A stretch of DNA of 64,000 nucleotides from Polynucleobacter meluiroseus (GTDB lineage Bacteria; Pseudomonadota; Gammaproteobacteria; Burkholderiales; Burkholderiaceae). The notes under the pieces are model-generated. The model made no database searches, had not been told where the DNA came from, and saw only the letters and a program-made list of their open reading frames with translations. The DNA lies in contig NZ_OANS01000001.1 in the NCBI RefSeq assembly GCF_900205755.1, forward strand, positions 372,001-436,000. The letters are read 5' to 3'. The translations under genes were made by a program, and so were the position numbers. Shown here in pieces: positions 8,903 through 17,624 of this stretch; within the stretch, counting starts at the first letter, position 1; each line of letters opens with the position of its first letter.

Positions 8903-8923
8903 TCTAGACTGAGTATTCCACTT

Positions 8924-8984
8924 TAAAGAGCAGGCGTTGTTTTGCTGGTAGGTTTAACCTGCTGTCAAACTCCACTGCTCTTTA
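8924..8984. other. Inverted-repeat element between nitroreductase and dehalogenase genes
   Basis: A perfect 10-base inverted repeat, TAAAGAGCAG (8924-8933) and CTGCTCTTTA (8975-8984), encloses 41 bases. Inside is a smaller hairpin, GTAGG-TTTAA-CCTGC, around 8948-8962. No T-run follows the outer arm, so this is not a standard terminator. It could be a structured leader of the dehalogenase operon, an operator pair, or an end-of-transcript structure of the nitroreductase mRNA. Confidence 0.45.
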
Positions 8985-9011
8985 CATGACCACCTACTCA
9001 CAGGAAATAAT

Positions 9012-9695
9012 ATGTACAAGTTGATCGCATTCGATGCCTATGGAACTTTGTTTGATGTGTATTCCATAGGGGAGTTGGCAGAAGAGCTCTTTCCTGGCCA
9101 TGGCACGGCCTTCGCCGTGATGTGGCGCGATCGTCAAATTGAATACACCCGACTAGTCACAATGAGCGATCCCAATCCGCTTGGAAGTAAGCACTATCTT
9201 CCTTTTTGGGAATTGACGATACGTTCTTTGCGCTATGTCTGTAAAAGACTCAATTTGGACCTATCTTCGGACAATGAAAAACGACTCATGGATCAGTACG
9301 CCAAACTCACGGGTTTTGCAGACAGCCTAACAGTCCTCAAAACCATTCGTGAAAAAGGCATTGCCACCGCCATTCTGTCTAACGGCAGCCGAGAGATGTT
9401 GAATACCGTCGTAGAAAGTAATGGCCTTAAGCCCTATTTAGATAAGGTGGTTACAGTTGAAGACATTCGCTTATTTAAAACCGCACCTCAAGCGTACGAA
9501 TTGCTACTAAAAGCCTTCCCCGTAAAAAAAGAAGAAATCTTATTTGTTTCTAGTAATGCTTGGGATGCTTTGGCGGCCAAGTGGTTTGGCTTTGATGTGT
9601 TTTGGGTTAATCGCTTGGCTCATCCCTATGAAGAGATTGGCGAGCAGCCTAACTTTGAAGGTAATTCGTTAACAAAAGTACTCGATATTATTTAA
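9012..9695 (+). CDS. Haloacid dehalogenase, type II (L-2-haloacid dehalogenase-like)
   Basis: A HAD-superfamily hydrolase of 227 residues. The nucleophile motif 'FDAYGTLFDVYS' (Asp8), 'WRDRQIEYTRL' (halide-pocket Arg), 'ILSNGS' (motif II Ser), the Lys and Tyr in 'RLFKTAPQAY' and the 'SSNAWDALAAKWFGF' motif (Ser, Asn, Asp) reproduce the active-site set of L-2-haloacid dehalogenases, which turn L-2-haloacids into D-2-hydroxyacids. It leads a three-gene operon with two glutathione transferases, 15 bases from the first. Confidence 0.88.
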   Translation: MYKLIAFDAYGTLFDVYSIGELAEELFPGHGTAFAVMWRDRQIEYTRLVTMSDPNPLGSKHYLPFWELTIRSLRYVCKRLNLDLSSDNEKRLMDQYAKLTGFADSLTVLKTIREKGIATAILSNGSREMLNTVVESNGLKPYLDKVVTVEDIRLFKTAPQAYELLLKAFPVKKEEILFVSSNAWDALAAKWFGFDVFWVNRLAHPYEEIGEQPNFEGNSLTKVLDII

Positions 9696-9710
9696 ATAAA
9701 GGATTTTTGC

Positions 9711-10394
9711 ATGCTTAAGCTCTACTATCACCCCTCACCTAATCCAGCAAAGGTGGCTTTGTATCTTGAGGAAACAAAAACCCCTTATGAGATTGTTGTC
9801 ACCGATACGCGTAAGGGGGATCAGCATGCTCCCGAGTTCAGGGCAATTAACCCCAATGGAAAAACGCCCGCCTTAGTGGATGGAGATATCAAGGTCTTTG
9901 ATAGCACTGCCATCATGCTCTATTTAGGTGAGAAGGTGGGTCAATTTATGCCAGCCAAAACACCCGCAGCACATGCCGATTTCTATTCCTGGCTGATGTT
10001 TGTGGCTACGGGTATTGGCCCGTACTGCGGTCAGGCTGTCCACTTCAAGCACTTCGCTCCCGAACCTAAGGAATATGCAGTTAATCGCTATGATTTTGAA
10101 GCATGGCGCCACTGGCTTTTAATTGAAGAGCGCTTAGCTAAGCAGCCTTACATGCTTGATGCGTACGGCATCGTTGATATGTCGGTATGGGGTTGGGCTA
10201 GAGTGATTCCCTTTGTCTTGGGTGCAGATGCCTGGGAAAGACTTCCCAGCGTAAAGCGCTTACTTGATGAAATCAACGCTAAGCCAAGTGCTCAAGCGGT
10301 AGAGGCAATTAAGACGATGCATGCCTTCAAAACTGAAGTTGATGAAGATTCTAGAAAGAATCTCTTTCCTAGCAATGAACGGTTAAAGAAATAA
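9711..10394 (+). CDS. Glutathione S-transferase family protein
   Basis: A 227-residue protein with an N-terminal thioredoxin-like domain ('YYHPSPNPAKVALYLEE' glutathione site, 'NPNGKTPALVDG' cis-Pro motif, 'FDSTAIMLYLG' with the Asp/Ser gamma-glutamyl contact) and an all-helical C-terminal domain with 'YGIVDMSVWGW' as the N-capping box. It sits 15 bases after the dehalogenase gene and 9 bases before a second GST, so the three are cotranscribed. The substrate is unknown; conjugation or dehalogenation of electrophiles fits the context. Confidence 0.9.
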   Translation: MLKLYYHPSPNPAKVALYLEETKTPYEIVVTDTRKGDQHAPEFRAINPNGKTPALVDGDIKVFDSTAIMLYLGEKVGQFMPAKTPAAHADFYSWLMFVATGIGPYCGQAVHFKHFAPEPKEYAVNRYDFEAWRHWLLIEERLAKQPYMLDAYGIVDMSVWGWARVIPFVLGADAWERLPSVKRLLDEINAKPSAQAVEAIKTMHAFKTEVDEDSRKNLFPSNERLKK

Positions 10395-10403
10395 GGCCCC
10401 ATC

Positions 10404-11102
10404 ATGATTGATCTCTATTACTGGACTACGCCTAACGGCCATAAAATTACGATGTTTTTGGAGGAGGCGCAATTGCCTTATGAGATATTTCCAATCAACA
10501 TTAGTAAGGGTGAGCAATTTGCGCCTGAATTTTTGAAGATCGCCCCTAATAACCGAATTCCCGCGATTGTCGATCAGAGCCCAATAGATGGTGGCGAGCC
10601 GATTGCTGTTTTTGAGTCCGGCGCCATCTTGCTCTATTTGGCTGATAAGCTGAAACAGTTTGTGCCGCAAGACCTGAGAGGGCGTAACGTCGCCTTGGAG
10701 TGGTTGTTTTGGCAAATGGGCGGTTTAGGACCGATGGCAGGGCAGAATCATCATTTTGTTCAGTACGCTCCTGAGAAAATTCAGTATGCGATGGATCGCT
10801 ACATTAAAGAAACGGCGCGCCTGTATGGCGTACTCAATAAGCACTTAGCCGATGGCAGGGAATATATTGCCGGTGAGTACTCTATCGCCGATATGGCTTG
10901 TTACCCATGGGTAGTGCCGCATGAGCGTCAGCAGCAGAAGATGACTGACTTCCCGTTCTTAACAAGCTGGTTTGAGCGTATACAAAATAGACCCGCTACG
11001 ATTAAGGCTTATGCATTAGCGGCGACGATTAATACTGCGCCGACAGTAAATGAAGAGTCTAAAAAACTTTTATTTGGGCAAGACGCAAAGACAGTGAAAT
11101 GA
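10404..11102 (+). CDS. Glutathione S-transferase, YfcG/YghU (Nu/Ure2p)-like
   Basis: A 232-residue GST. 'YYWTTPNGHKITMFLEE' carries the T-P-N-G signature of the Nu-class/Ure2p-like group, whose members bind two glutathiones and have disulfide reductase activity. 'PNNRIPAIVD' is the cis-Pro motif, 'FESGAILLYLA' the Glu-Ser gamma-glutamyl contact and 'YSIADMACYPW' the N-capping box. It follows the first GST by 9 bases and is only weakly similar to it, so this is not a recent duplication. A strong hairpin terminator follows. Confidence 0.9.
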   Translation: MIDLYYWTTPNGHKITMFLEEAQLPYEIFPINISKGEQFAPEFLKIAPNNRIPAIVDQSPIDGGEPIAVFESGAILLYLADKLKQFVPQDLRGRNVALEWLFWQMGGLGPMAGQNHHFVQYAPEKIQYAMDRYIKETARLYGVLNKHLADGREYIAGEYSIADMACYPWVVPHERQQQKMTDFPFLTSWFERIQNRPATIKAYALAATINTAPTVNEESKKLLFGQDAKTVK

Positions 11103-11104
11103 AT

Positions 11105-11153
11105 TGATGGGGTATTACTGCCAGCATAGTAATACCCTTATCCATCAGTTTTT
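11105..11153 (+). terminator. Rho-independent terminator after the dehalogenase-GST operon
   Basis: A perfect 10-base stem, GGGTATTACT (11110-11119) with AGTAATACCC (11128-11137), is extended by TGATGG/CCATCA (11105-11110 and 11142-11147, sharing one base at the junction) and followed by a run of five T. It overlaps the stop codon of the convergent MFS gene, so it may serve both directions. Confidence 0.75.
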
Positions 11154-12446
11154 GGATTCAAGTGTGCGATTGACACTAAGCGCTGCCAGCGTTCCCAATG
11201 CCCCTGAGAGTAAATACACACTGACATAAGACAGGCCGAGCTCAGCCGAGAGTCCTAAAACGATTAAGGGCGCGAAGGCGGCCCCCAAGAGCCAAGCCAA
11301 GTCGGAAGTGAGGGCGGCACCCGTATAACGATACTTTCTGGGGAAGTTGGCTGTAACAGCACCTGCTGATTGCCCGTAGGAGAGTCCGAGAAGCGTGAAC
11401 CCAACTAAGATAAAGATGTTCTGCTTAAAGGCCTCACCACCCATAAGGTAGGGGGCAAATTCGCTAAAAATTGCAATTAATACCGCTAGGATGCCCAGTG
11501 TTACGCGTTTACCAAAGCGATCTGCTAGCAGGCCTGAGGCAAGCACCCCTAGAAATCCGAAACCAGCTCCGACAATTTCTATTGCCAGGACGCCGCTAGC
11601 CGAGCGAGTGGAATACAGGGTGATCCAAGACAATGGAAACACTGTCACGATGTGAAATAGAGCATAACTAGCCAAGGCGGCTAAAGCACCAATAATGAGG
11701 TTGTACTTTTCGTGCTTAACCACATCAATCGCATTTACGGGCTCAAGTTTGAATTCTTCTTGGTAATGGGCATATTCTTTGGTGGAAATCATACGCAAAC
11801 GCGCGAAAAGAGCCACTACATTGATGGTAAAGGCCACATAAAAGGGATAGCGCCAGCCCCAATCTAAAAAGTCAGCAGAAGAGAGATCGGTAAGAAGGTA
11901 GTAAAAAATACCGGCGGCAATGGCAAACCCAACTGGTGCCCCTAGCTGACCTAGCATTCCATACCAACCGCGTTTGTTCTTAGGTGCATTGAGCGCCAAG
12001 AGAGTTGGTAGGCCATCCCAAGTACCCCCAAGGGCAATGCCTTGACCAGTTCTGAGCAGCCCTAGAAAGATAATGGCCGCGAAACCGATATTTTTATAGG
12101 TGGGTAAGAAAGCGATGCCGGCAGTGCAAAACCCCAATAAAAATAGGGCTGCAACCAATTTAGTCTCACGGCTATATTGCCGCTGAATATTAATAAAGGC
12201 GAAGGTGCCTATCGGCCTAGCAATGAAGGCAAAGGAAAAGATCACAAAGGAGAGGAGCATTGCGTTGAGTTGGCTCTCGAACGGGAAAAAGACGCTAGGG
12301 AATACCAAAACTGAGGCGATAGCATAGACAAAGAAGTCGAAATATTCAGATGCTCTGGCAATCATTACCCCAATGGCAATTTCACCAGGTGAAATGTGGT
12401 GTATGTCTTCGGCACGTGATTGAAGGGGGAGGGTGGAAGTCGTCAT
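11145..12446 (-). CDS. MFS transporter, metabolite:H+ symporter (MHS/ProP-like) type
   Basis: A 433-residue protein with about 12 hydrophobic helices. 'ASEYFDFFVYAIAS' in TM1 and 'ARPIGTFAF' after TM2 match the MHS subfamily (ProP, KgtP, ShiA), which imports organic acids or osmolytes with protons. 'LGLLRTGQGIALGGTWDG' is the TM4 motif and 'DRFGKRVTLG' the repeated loop motif. It is transcribed divergently from cyoA; the intergenic region holds a perfect palindrome. The substrate is unknown. Confidence 0.85.
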   Translation of the reverse strand: MTTSTLPLQSRAEDIHHISPGEIAIGVMIARASEYFDFFVYAIASVLVFPSVFFPFESQLNAMLLSFVIFSFAFIARPIGTFAFINIQRQYSRETKLVAALFLLGFCTAGIAFLPTYKNIGFAAIIFLGLLRTGQGIALGGTWDGLPTLLALNAPKNKRGWYGMLGQLGAPVGFAIAAGIFYYLLTDLSSADFLDWGWRYPFYVAFTINVVALFARLRMISTKEYAHYQEEFKLEPVNAIDVVKHEKYNLIIGALAALASYALFHIVTVFPLSWITLYSTRSASGVLAIEIVGAGFGFLGVLASGLLADRFGKRVTLGILAVLIAIFSEFAPYLMGGEAFKQNIFILVGFTLLGLSYGQSAGAVTANFPRKYRYTGAALTSDLAWLLGAAFAPLIVLGLSAELGLSYVSVYLLSGALGTLAALSVNRTLESKN

Positions 12447-12466
12447 TGCTAGCCTATCAAGTAAAA

Positions 12467-12518
12467 TGTCCCATTACAGCTTGGCCTGGGTCTGCCAAAA
12501 GTGGGACAAATTGTCCCA
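12467..12518. promoter_or_regulatory. Candidate operator: perfect palindrome plus half-site between MFS gene and cyoA
   Basis: TGGGACAAATTGTCCCA at 12502-12518 is a perfect 8+1+8 palindrome, and its half-site TGTCCCA recurs at 12467-12473, 45 bases (about four helical turns) away. Both lie in the divergent region, 21 bases upstream of the MFS start and 83 bases upstream of cyoA. This geometry suggests a dimeric regulator that may bind cooperatively. I do not recognise the motif as any standard regulator site. Confidence 0.55.
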
Positions 12519-12600
12519 TCTCCATTTATTACTACTACTTTCACTTTAGCATGTGAAAACTGTCCATAAGTGCATTTCTTTTAGTAGATTTCCCTAATAT

Positions 12601-13641
12601 ATGACTCGAAAACTAAGCTTACTCGCCTTATTGCCCTTGCTAGCCTTATTAAACGGTTGCAAGATGGTGGTGTTGTTTCCTTCTGGCGATATCGCTAGGC
12701 AGCAAAGCCATTTGCTTTTAGTAGCCACCTGCTTGATGCTGATTGTGATCGTGCCGGTCATCGTCATGACTATCGTGTTTGCTTGGCGCTATCGGGCTTC
12801 AAATCAGGATGCGGTTTATGAGCCAGACTGGAATCACTCAACTAAGCTCGAGTTCGTCATTTGGGGTGGGCCATTACTGATTATTATCGCGCTGGGTTTA
12901 GTGACCTGGATTACCACTCACACCCTTGATCCTTATCGTCCACTCGATCGCATCAGCGCAAACCAACCCATTCCTGCCGACGTGAAGCCAATTACTGTCG
13001 AAGTAGTCGCTTTGGATTGGAAATGGCTCTTTATTTATCCTGAGTATGGTTTTGCGACTGTCAACGAACTTGCTGCCCCAGTCAATGTACCCATCCGTTT
13101 CAAGATTACCGCCTCGAACGTCATGAACTCTTTCTTCATCCCTTCGTTAGCAGGGCAAATTTATGCCATGCCAGGTATGGAGACCAAATTGCATGCTGTC
13201 ATGAATGAGCCTGGCGAATACGAAGGTTTCTCTTCTAACTATAGTGGTGCTGGTTATTCCCACATGCGCTTTAAGTTCCTTGGTTTATCTCAGCCTGATT
13301 TTGATAAATGGGTACAAGCAGGCAAGGCGAGCAAGAACGCCTTATCAAGAGAGAGTTATTTAGAGCTTGTAAAACCTTCCATTAAGGATCCAGTGAGCTT
13401 TTATGGCTCCGTCTCACCTGAACTTTATGACGCAGTGATTAACCGTTGTGTTGACAGTAAAGATATGTGCCAAAACCAAATGATGGCGATTGATGCCAAA
13501 GGTGGTCTTGGTTTAGGTGGAATTGATGCGTTGGCCTCTAAGCCCTCGCCTTATGCCTCGATGTTTGATGGCTCCTCCTTGAAAAAGCAGGTTGTTGTTT
13601 CTCAGCTTTGTACTGCACAGGAGAATACTTTCCGTGAATAG
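12601..13641 (+). CDS. cyoA: Cytochrome bo3 quinol oxidase subunit II
   Basis: Subunit II of the terminal quinol oxidase. A lipoprotein signal with lipobox 'LLNGC' is followed by two membrane helices (about residues 38-62 and 83-105) and a periplasmic cupredoxin domain. The CuA-binding cysteines of cytochrome c oxidases are absent: 'IPSLAGQIYAMPGMETKLH' stands where the Cys pair would be, which marks quinol oxidases. 'WKWLFIYPEYG' is typical CyoA. The 346-residue length includes the usual C-terminal extension. First gene of cyoABCD, 83 bases before cyoB. Confidence 0.95.
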   Translation: MTRKLSLLALLPLLALLNGCKMVVLFPSGDIARQQSHLLLVATCLMLIVIVPVIVMTIVFAWRYRASNQDAVYEPDWNHSTKLEFVIWGGPLLIIIALGLVTWITTHTLDPYRPLDRISANQPIPADVKPITVEVVALDWKWLFIYPEYGFATVNELAAPVNVPIRFKITASNVMNSFFIPSLAGQIYAMPGMETKLHAVMNEPGEYEGFSSNYSGAGYSHMRFKFLGLSQPDFDKWVQAGKASKNALSRESYLELVKPSIKDPVSFYGSVSPELYDAVINRCVDSKDMCQNQMMAIDAKGGLGLGGIDALASKPSPYASMFDGSSLKKQVVVSQLCTAQENTFRE

Positions 13642-13724
13642 CAATTGTGTTGCCCAGCTTACTTGCACCAGTGCGTCTGTAATGAGCGCTGTCTTCGGAT
13701 TTAACTCTATTTCTAGAAACTACT

Positions 13725-15728
13725 ATGTTTGCTAATTTAAATCTCACCCAGTTAATTTTTGGCCGCCTAACCTTGGATGCCATTCCGTACCACGAGCCTA
13801 TTTTGGTGGTTACCTTTTTGGTAGTGGCATTGGGCGGTATCTCCGTCGTGGGCGCGATGACTTACTTTAAGTTGTGGATGCCTTTCTGGCGTGACTGGGT
13901 CACCAGTATTGATCACAAACGTATTGGCATCATGTACATCGTATTGGGCATGATCATGATGATTCGCGGTGTTGCAGACGCTTTGTTAATGCGTTTACAG
14001 CAAGTAATGTCAGTGGGCGATTCGGCCGGCTTCCTCCCTCCTCATCACTATGACCAGCTCTTTACGGTGCATGGCGTGATCATGATTTTCTTCGTTGCCA
14101 TGCCATTTGTTACTGGCCTCATGAACTATGTAGTTCCACTGCAAATTGGGGCGCGTGACGTAGCCTTTCCATTCTTAAACAACTTCAGTTTTTGGATGAC
14201 GGCAATGGGCGCTGTATTGATTATGGCCTCCTTGTTTGTTGGTGAGTTTGCTCAAACTGGTTGGTTGGCTTACCCACCACTCTCCGGCATACTGGCCAGC
14301 CCGAACGTGGGTGTGGACTATTGGATATGGTCTTTGCAAATAGCGGGCGTGGGAACCTTGTTGTCTGGTATCAATTTAATTGTGACCATCGTGAAGATGC
14401 GCGCTCCTGGCATGTCCATGATGAAGATGCCAATTTTTACTTGGACTGCCTTGTGCACCAACGTACTTATCGTGGCTGCTTTTCCAGTCTTGACCGCTGT
14501 GTTAGCGATGTTGACCTTAGATCGCTATTTGGGGACCAACTTCTTTACTTATGATCTTGGCGGCAACGCGATGATGTATGTGAACTTGATTTGGATCTGG
14601 GGCCATCCAGAGGTATACATTCTGATTCTGCCTATTTTCGGTGTGTTTTCTGAAATCGTTCCTACGTTTACTGGCAAGCGACTCTTTGGTTACACCTCTA
14701 TGGTGTATGCAACTGTAGTGATTACCATCTTGTCCTACCTTGTTTGGTTACATCACTTCTTCACGATGGGTTCCGGAGCGAGTGTGAACTCCTTCTTCGG
14801 CATCACAACGATGATTATTTCGATCCCAACGGGCGCGAAGATTTTCAACTGGCTCTTTACTATGTACCGTGGCCGCATCCGCTTCGAGCTGCCAATGCTG
14901 TGGACCATCGCCTTTATCTTGACATTCGTGATCGGCGGCATGACTGGTGTTTTGTTAGCGGTACCAGCTGCTGACTTTGTCTTGCATAACAGCCTATTTT
15001 TAGTGGCTCACTTCCATAACGTAATTATTGGCGGCGTTGTTTTCGGAGCCTTAGCTGGTATCACATACTGGTTTCCTAAAGCGTTTGGCTTCAAGCTTGA
15101 GCGTACTTGGGGTATCCGTTCTTTCTGGCTGTGGACGGTCGGCTTCTATCTCGCCTTTATGCCTTTGTATGTCTTGGGCCTAATGGGTGTGACTCGTCGC
15201 TTGAGTCATTTCGAAGATCCTGCGTTGCAAATCTGGCTGATCATTGCGGGCATTGGCGCTGTGATGATTTTCAGCGGCATCATTTGCTTCATCATTCAGA
15301 TTGTCGTCAGCATCTTCAAACGTGAATCCTTGCGTGACTTCACAGGGGATCCTTGGGACGCAAGAACATTGGAGTGGTCAACTTCTTCTCCACCTCCAGC
15401 ATATAACTTCGCCTTTACTCCAAAGGTCCATGACTTAGACGCCTGGGCTGAGATGAAGAAAGAGGGCTATGTTCGTCCGCAGTCAGGATTTAGACCTATT
15501 CACATGCCAAAAAATACGGCTGCGGGTTTCATTATTTCTGCACTGAGCGCGGTGTGTGGTTTCGCTCTAATCTGGCATATGTGGCCACTGGCAATCCTGT
15601 CTTTCGTTTCCACCTTAGTTGCTGTCATCGTTCATACGTTTAATTACAAGCGCGATTACTACATTCCTGAATCTGAGGTAGCGCAAACCGAGGCAGCAAG
15701 AACCGTACTATTGGCAAGCCATGTCTGA
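13725..15728 (+). CDS. cyoB: Cytochrome bo3 quinol oxidase subunit I
   Basis: The catalytic heme-copper subunit, 667 residues with about 15 helices. '[16 protein letters not shown]' and '[19 protein letters not shown]' (heme b ligand His) lie early; '[14 protein letters not shown]' carries the CuB His and cross-linked Tyr; '[11 protein letters not shown]' has the CuB His pair; '[13 protein letters not shown]' has the axial heme ligands. It reduces oxygen to water and pumps protons. Its end overlaps the cyoC start by 8 bases. Confidence 0.97.
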   Translation: MFANLNLTQLIFGRLTLDAIPYHEPILVVTFLVVALGGISVVGAMTYFKLWMPFWRDWVTSIDHKRIGIMYIVLGMIMMIRGVADALLMRLQQVMSVGDSAGFLPPHHYDQLFTVHGVIMIFFVAMPFVTGLMNYVVPLQIGARDVAFPFLNNFSFWMTAMGAVLIMASLFVGEFAQTGWLAYPPLSGILASPNVGVDYWIWSLQIAGVGTLLSGINLIVTIVKMRAPGMSMMKMPIFTWTALCTNVLIVAAFPVLTAVLAMLTLDRYLGTNFFTYDLGGNAMMYVNLIWIWGHPEVYILILPIFGVFSEIVPTFTGKRLFGYTSMVYATVVITILSYLVWLHHFFTMGSGASVNSFFGITTMIISIPTGAKIFNWLFTMYRGRIRFELPMLWTIAFILTFVIGGMTGVLLAVPAADFVLHNSLFLVAHFHNVIIGGVVFGALAGITYWFPKAFGFKLERTWGIRSFWLWTVGFYLAFMPLYVLGLMGVTRRLSHFEDPALQIWLIIAGIGAVMIFSGIICFIIQIVVSIFKRESLRDFTGDPWDARTLEWSTSSPPPAYNFAFTPKVHDLDAWAEMKKEGYVRPQSGFRPIHMPKNTAAGFIISALSAVCGFALIWHMWPLAILSFVSTLVAVIVHTFNYKRDYYIPESEVAQTEAARTVLLASHV

Positions 15729-16356
15729 TCATTTAACTACTCCTACCACTATGAGCCCAACTGATATCAGTTCTAAATTTTATGTTCTTGAGGATCACCC
15801 CGAGAACGGCTCGCTGTTGGGCTTTTGGCTCTACTTAATGAGCGACTGTCTGATTTTTGCCTGCCTATTTGCAACCTACGCCGTGCTTGGACGCAACTAT
15901 GCAGCGGGTCCGTCGGGAGCAGACTTATTCAGCCTGCCATTGGTCGCAGTGAATACAGGCCTGCTCTTGGTCTCTTCGATCACCTACGGCTTTGCCATGT
16001 TGCAAATGCAAAAAAGAAGTATGAGCAACACCTTGGTTTGGTTAGCGATTACTGGCATATTGGGTGCAGGCTTTCTTTCTTTAGAGCTCTATGAGTTCAT
16101 GCATTTGATTGAGGAAGGCGCTGGTCCTGGCCGCAGTGGATTTTTAACCGCGTTCTTTGCGCTGGTGGGCACCCACGGCCTACACGTGACCTTCGGCATT
16201 ATGTGGCTGGTGATCTTGATGGTGCAATTGAAGATGCATGGCTTTAGTGCCGCTAATCAGCGTCGTTTAATGTGCTTATCGATGTTCTGGCACTTCTTAG
16301 ACGTCATCTGGATTGGTGTGTTTACCTTTGTGTATTTGATGGGAGTTCAATCATGA
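15721..16356 (+). CDS. cyoC: Cytochrome bo3 quinol oxidase subunit III
   Basis: A 211-residue, five-helix subunit III. '[22 protein letters not shown]' region (about residues 33-55) and '[16 protein letters not shown]' are diagnostic; '[18 protein letters not shown]' closes the protein as in E. coli CyoC. It stabilises subunit I and lacks redox centres. It overlaps cyoB by 8 bases and cyoD by 4 (ATGA), so translation is coupled. Confidence 0.96.
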   Translation: MSDHLTTPTTMSPTDISSKFYVLEDHPENGSLLGFWLYLMSDCLIFACLFATYAVLGRNYAAGPSGADLFSLPLVAVNTGLLLVSSITYGFAMLQMQKRSMSNTLVWLAITGILGAGFLSLELYEFMHLIEEGAGPGRSGFLTAFFALVGTHGLHVTFGIMWLVILMVQLKMHGFSAANQRRLMCLSMFWHFLDVIWIGVFTFVYLMGVQS

Positions 16357-16739
16357 GTGTTCATGAAATTAATCACGGCGCAGACGCTGGTCACGAAAGT
16401 CACGAACATCATGGCGGCAGCATGTCTGATTACGTTAAGGGGTTCATATTTTCTGTGATCTTGACGGCCATTCCTTTTGCCTTGGTGATGGGTAAGGTAT
16501 TTTCAGATAGCAAAACTACCATTGCTATTATTCTTGCCTTTGCATTTGTGCAAGTCTTAGTGCACATGCGCTACTTCTTGCACATGAGCGGAAAGTCTGA
16601 AGGCGGTTGGACTATTTTGGCCCTGATCTTCACTGTTACGCTCGTGGTCATTATGTTCTCAGGCTCAGTCTGGGTGATGTATCACCTTGATACCAACATG
16701 ATGCCTAGTCATGTGCCAGCTAAACATGAAATGCCGTAA
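16353..16739 (+). CDS. cyoD: Cytochrome bo3 quinol oxidase subunit IV
   Basis: A small three-helix subunit of 128 residues. The start chosen is the ATG that overlaps the cyoC stop (ATGA). The N-terminus is His-rich ('[19 protein letters not shown]'), followed by '[18 protein letters not shown]' and '[12 protein letters not shown]', which are standard CyoD stretches. No cyoE (heme O synthase) gene follows in this window; a SURF1 gene comes next. Confidence 0.94.
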   Translation: MSVHEINHGADAGHESHEHHGGSMSDYVKGFIFSVILTAIPFALVMGKVFSDSKTTIAIILAFAFVQVLVHMRYFLHMSGKSEGGWTILALIFTVTLVVIMFSGSVWVMYHLDTNMMPSHVPAKHEMP

Positions 16740-16782
16740 TACCTCAAACTTAATCATTTCGTATTTCGGAAACTGAAACCAA

Positions 16783-17559
16783 ATGAATGCAGTAGACGGT
16801 AGCAGTGAGAGCGCTCCAAAATCAAAAGCCCAGAAATTTATTTTTTTGGGCTTTTTGTTCTGTGCATTCATTGGCTTTATAGGCTTAGGTACTTGGCAAA
16901 TTTACCGCCTGCAATGGAAGAATCAACTCATTGAGAGTGTTGAGCAACGTATACATGCACAAGCTTTGCCAGCACCTGATGCAAGTGAGTGGTCAAGGAT
17001 AACGGCTGCTCAAGATGCATATCGGCATATCTCTGCCAGCGGCCTTCTATTAAGCGCCCACTCGGTGGCGGTGCAGGCAACTACGGAGCTGGGCCCAGGA
17101 TTTTGGTTGCTCACGCCACTAAAGCAAGCCAATGGCACGATTATTTATATTAATCGTGGCTTTATTAAGTCAGGACACCCCGATCTTAAGCCGGAGACCA
17201 ATCGCTCCCAAGAGCAAGTCCAGTTCACAGGATTACTACGTATCAGCGAACCCAAAGGGGGATTCCTACGCACAAATGATCCTGTCAATAATCGCTGGTA
17301 TTCAAGGGATATTGAAGCAATAGCCAATACCGCTAATTTACAGCGGGTTGCACCTTTCTTTATGGATGCGCAAAAGGCTGAAAACTCAAAAGATGGAGTG
17401 GCATTTACAGTCGGTCCTGACGACCCTGTGATGGGTTTAACGGTAGTGCATTTCCCCAATAGCCATCTGGTCTACGCCATTACTTGGTTCGCCTTGGCCC
17501 TGATGGTTTTGATTGCTTACTGGCGAATTTTCTTGCTCCGAGCAAGCAGCGATTCTTAA
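16783..17559 (+). CDS. SURF1-family oxidase assembly protein
   Basis: A 258-residue protein with one N-terminal helix ('FIGLGTWQIYRLQWKNQL', the SURF1 signature W-Q-x-x-R-x-x-W-K) and one C-terminal helix ('YAITWFALALMVLI' with 'YWRIF'), enclosing a periplasmic domain with 'FIKSGHPD' and 'YSRDIEAIA'. SURF1/Shy1 proteins help insert heme into heme-copper oxidases. Placement 43 bases after cyoD suggests it serves the bo3 oxidase here. Confidence 0.9.
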   Translation: MNAVDGSSESAPKSKAQKFIFLGFLFCAFIGFIGLGTWQIYRLQWKNQLIESVEQRIHAQALPAPDASEWSRITAAQDAYRHISASGLLLSAHSVAVQATTELGPGFWLLTPLKQANGTIIYINRGFIKSGHPDLKPETNRSQEQVQFTGLLRISEPKGGFLRTNDPVNNRWYSRDIEAIANTANLQRVAPFFMDAQKAENSKDGVAFTVGPDDPVMGLTVVHFPNSHLVYAITWFALALMVLIAYWRIFLLRASSDS

Positions 17560-17624
17560 AGATCAATCCAATATTCTCATAAGCAGTTACATTAGAGCTT
17601 TCCATTGATTGGTAATTAGGAATT

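Noticed and set aside
14261..14974. Plus-strand alternate-frame ORFs inside cyoB
   Set aside because: They overlap the catalytic core of subunit I in another frame and have no start signals.
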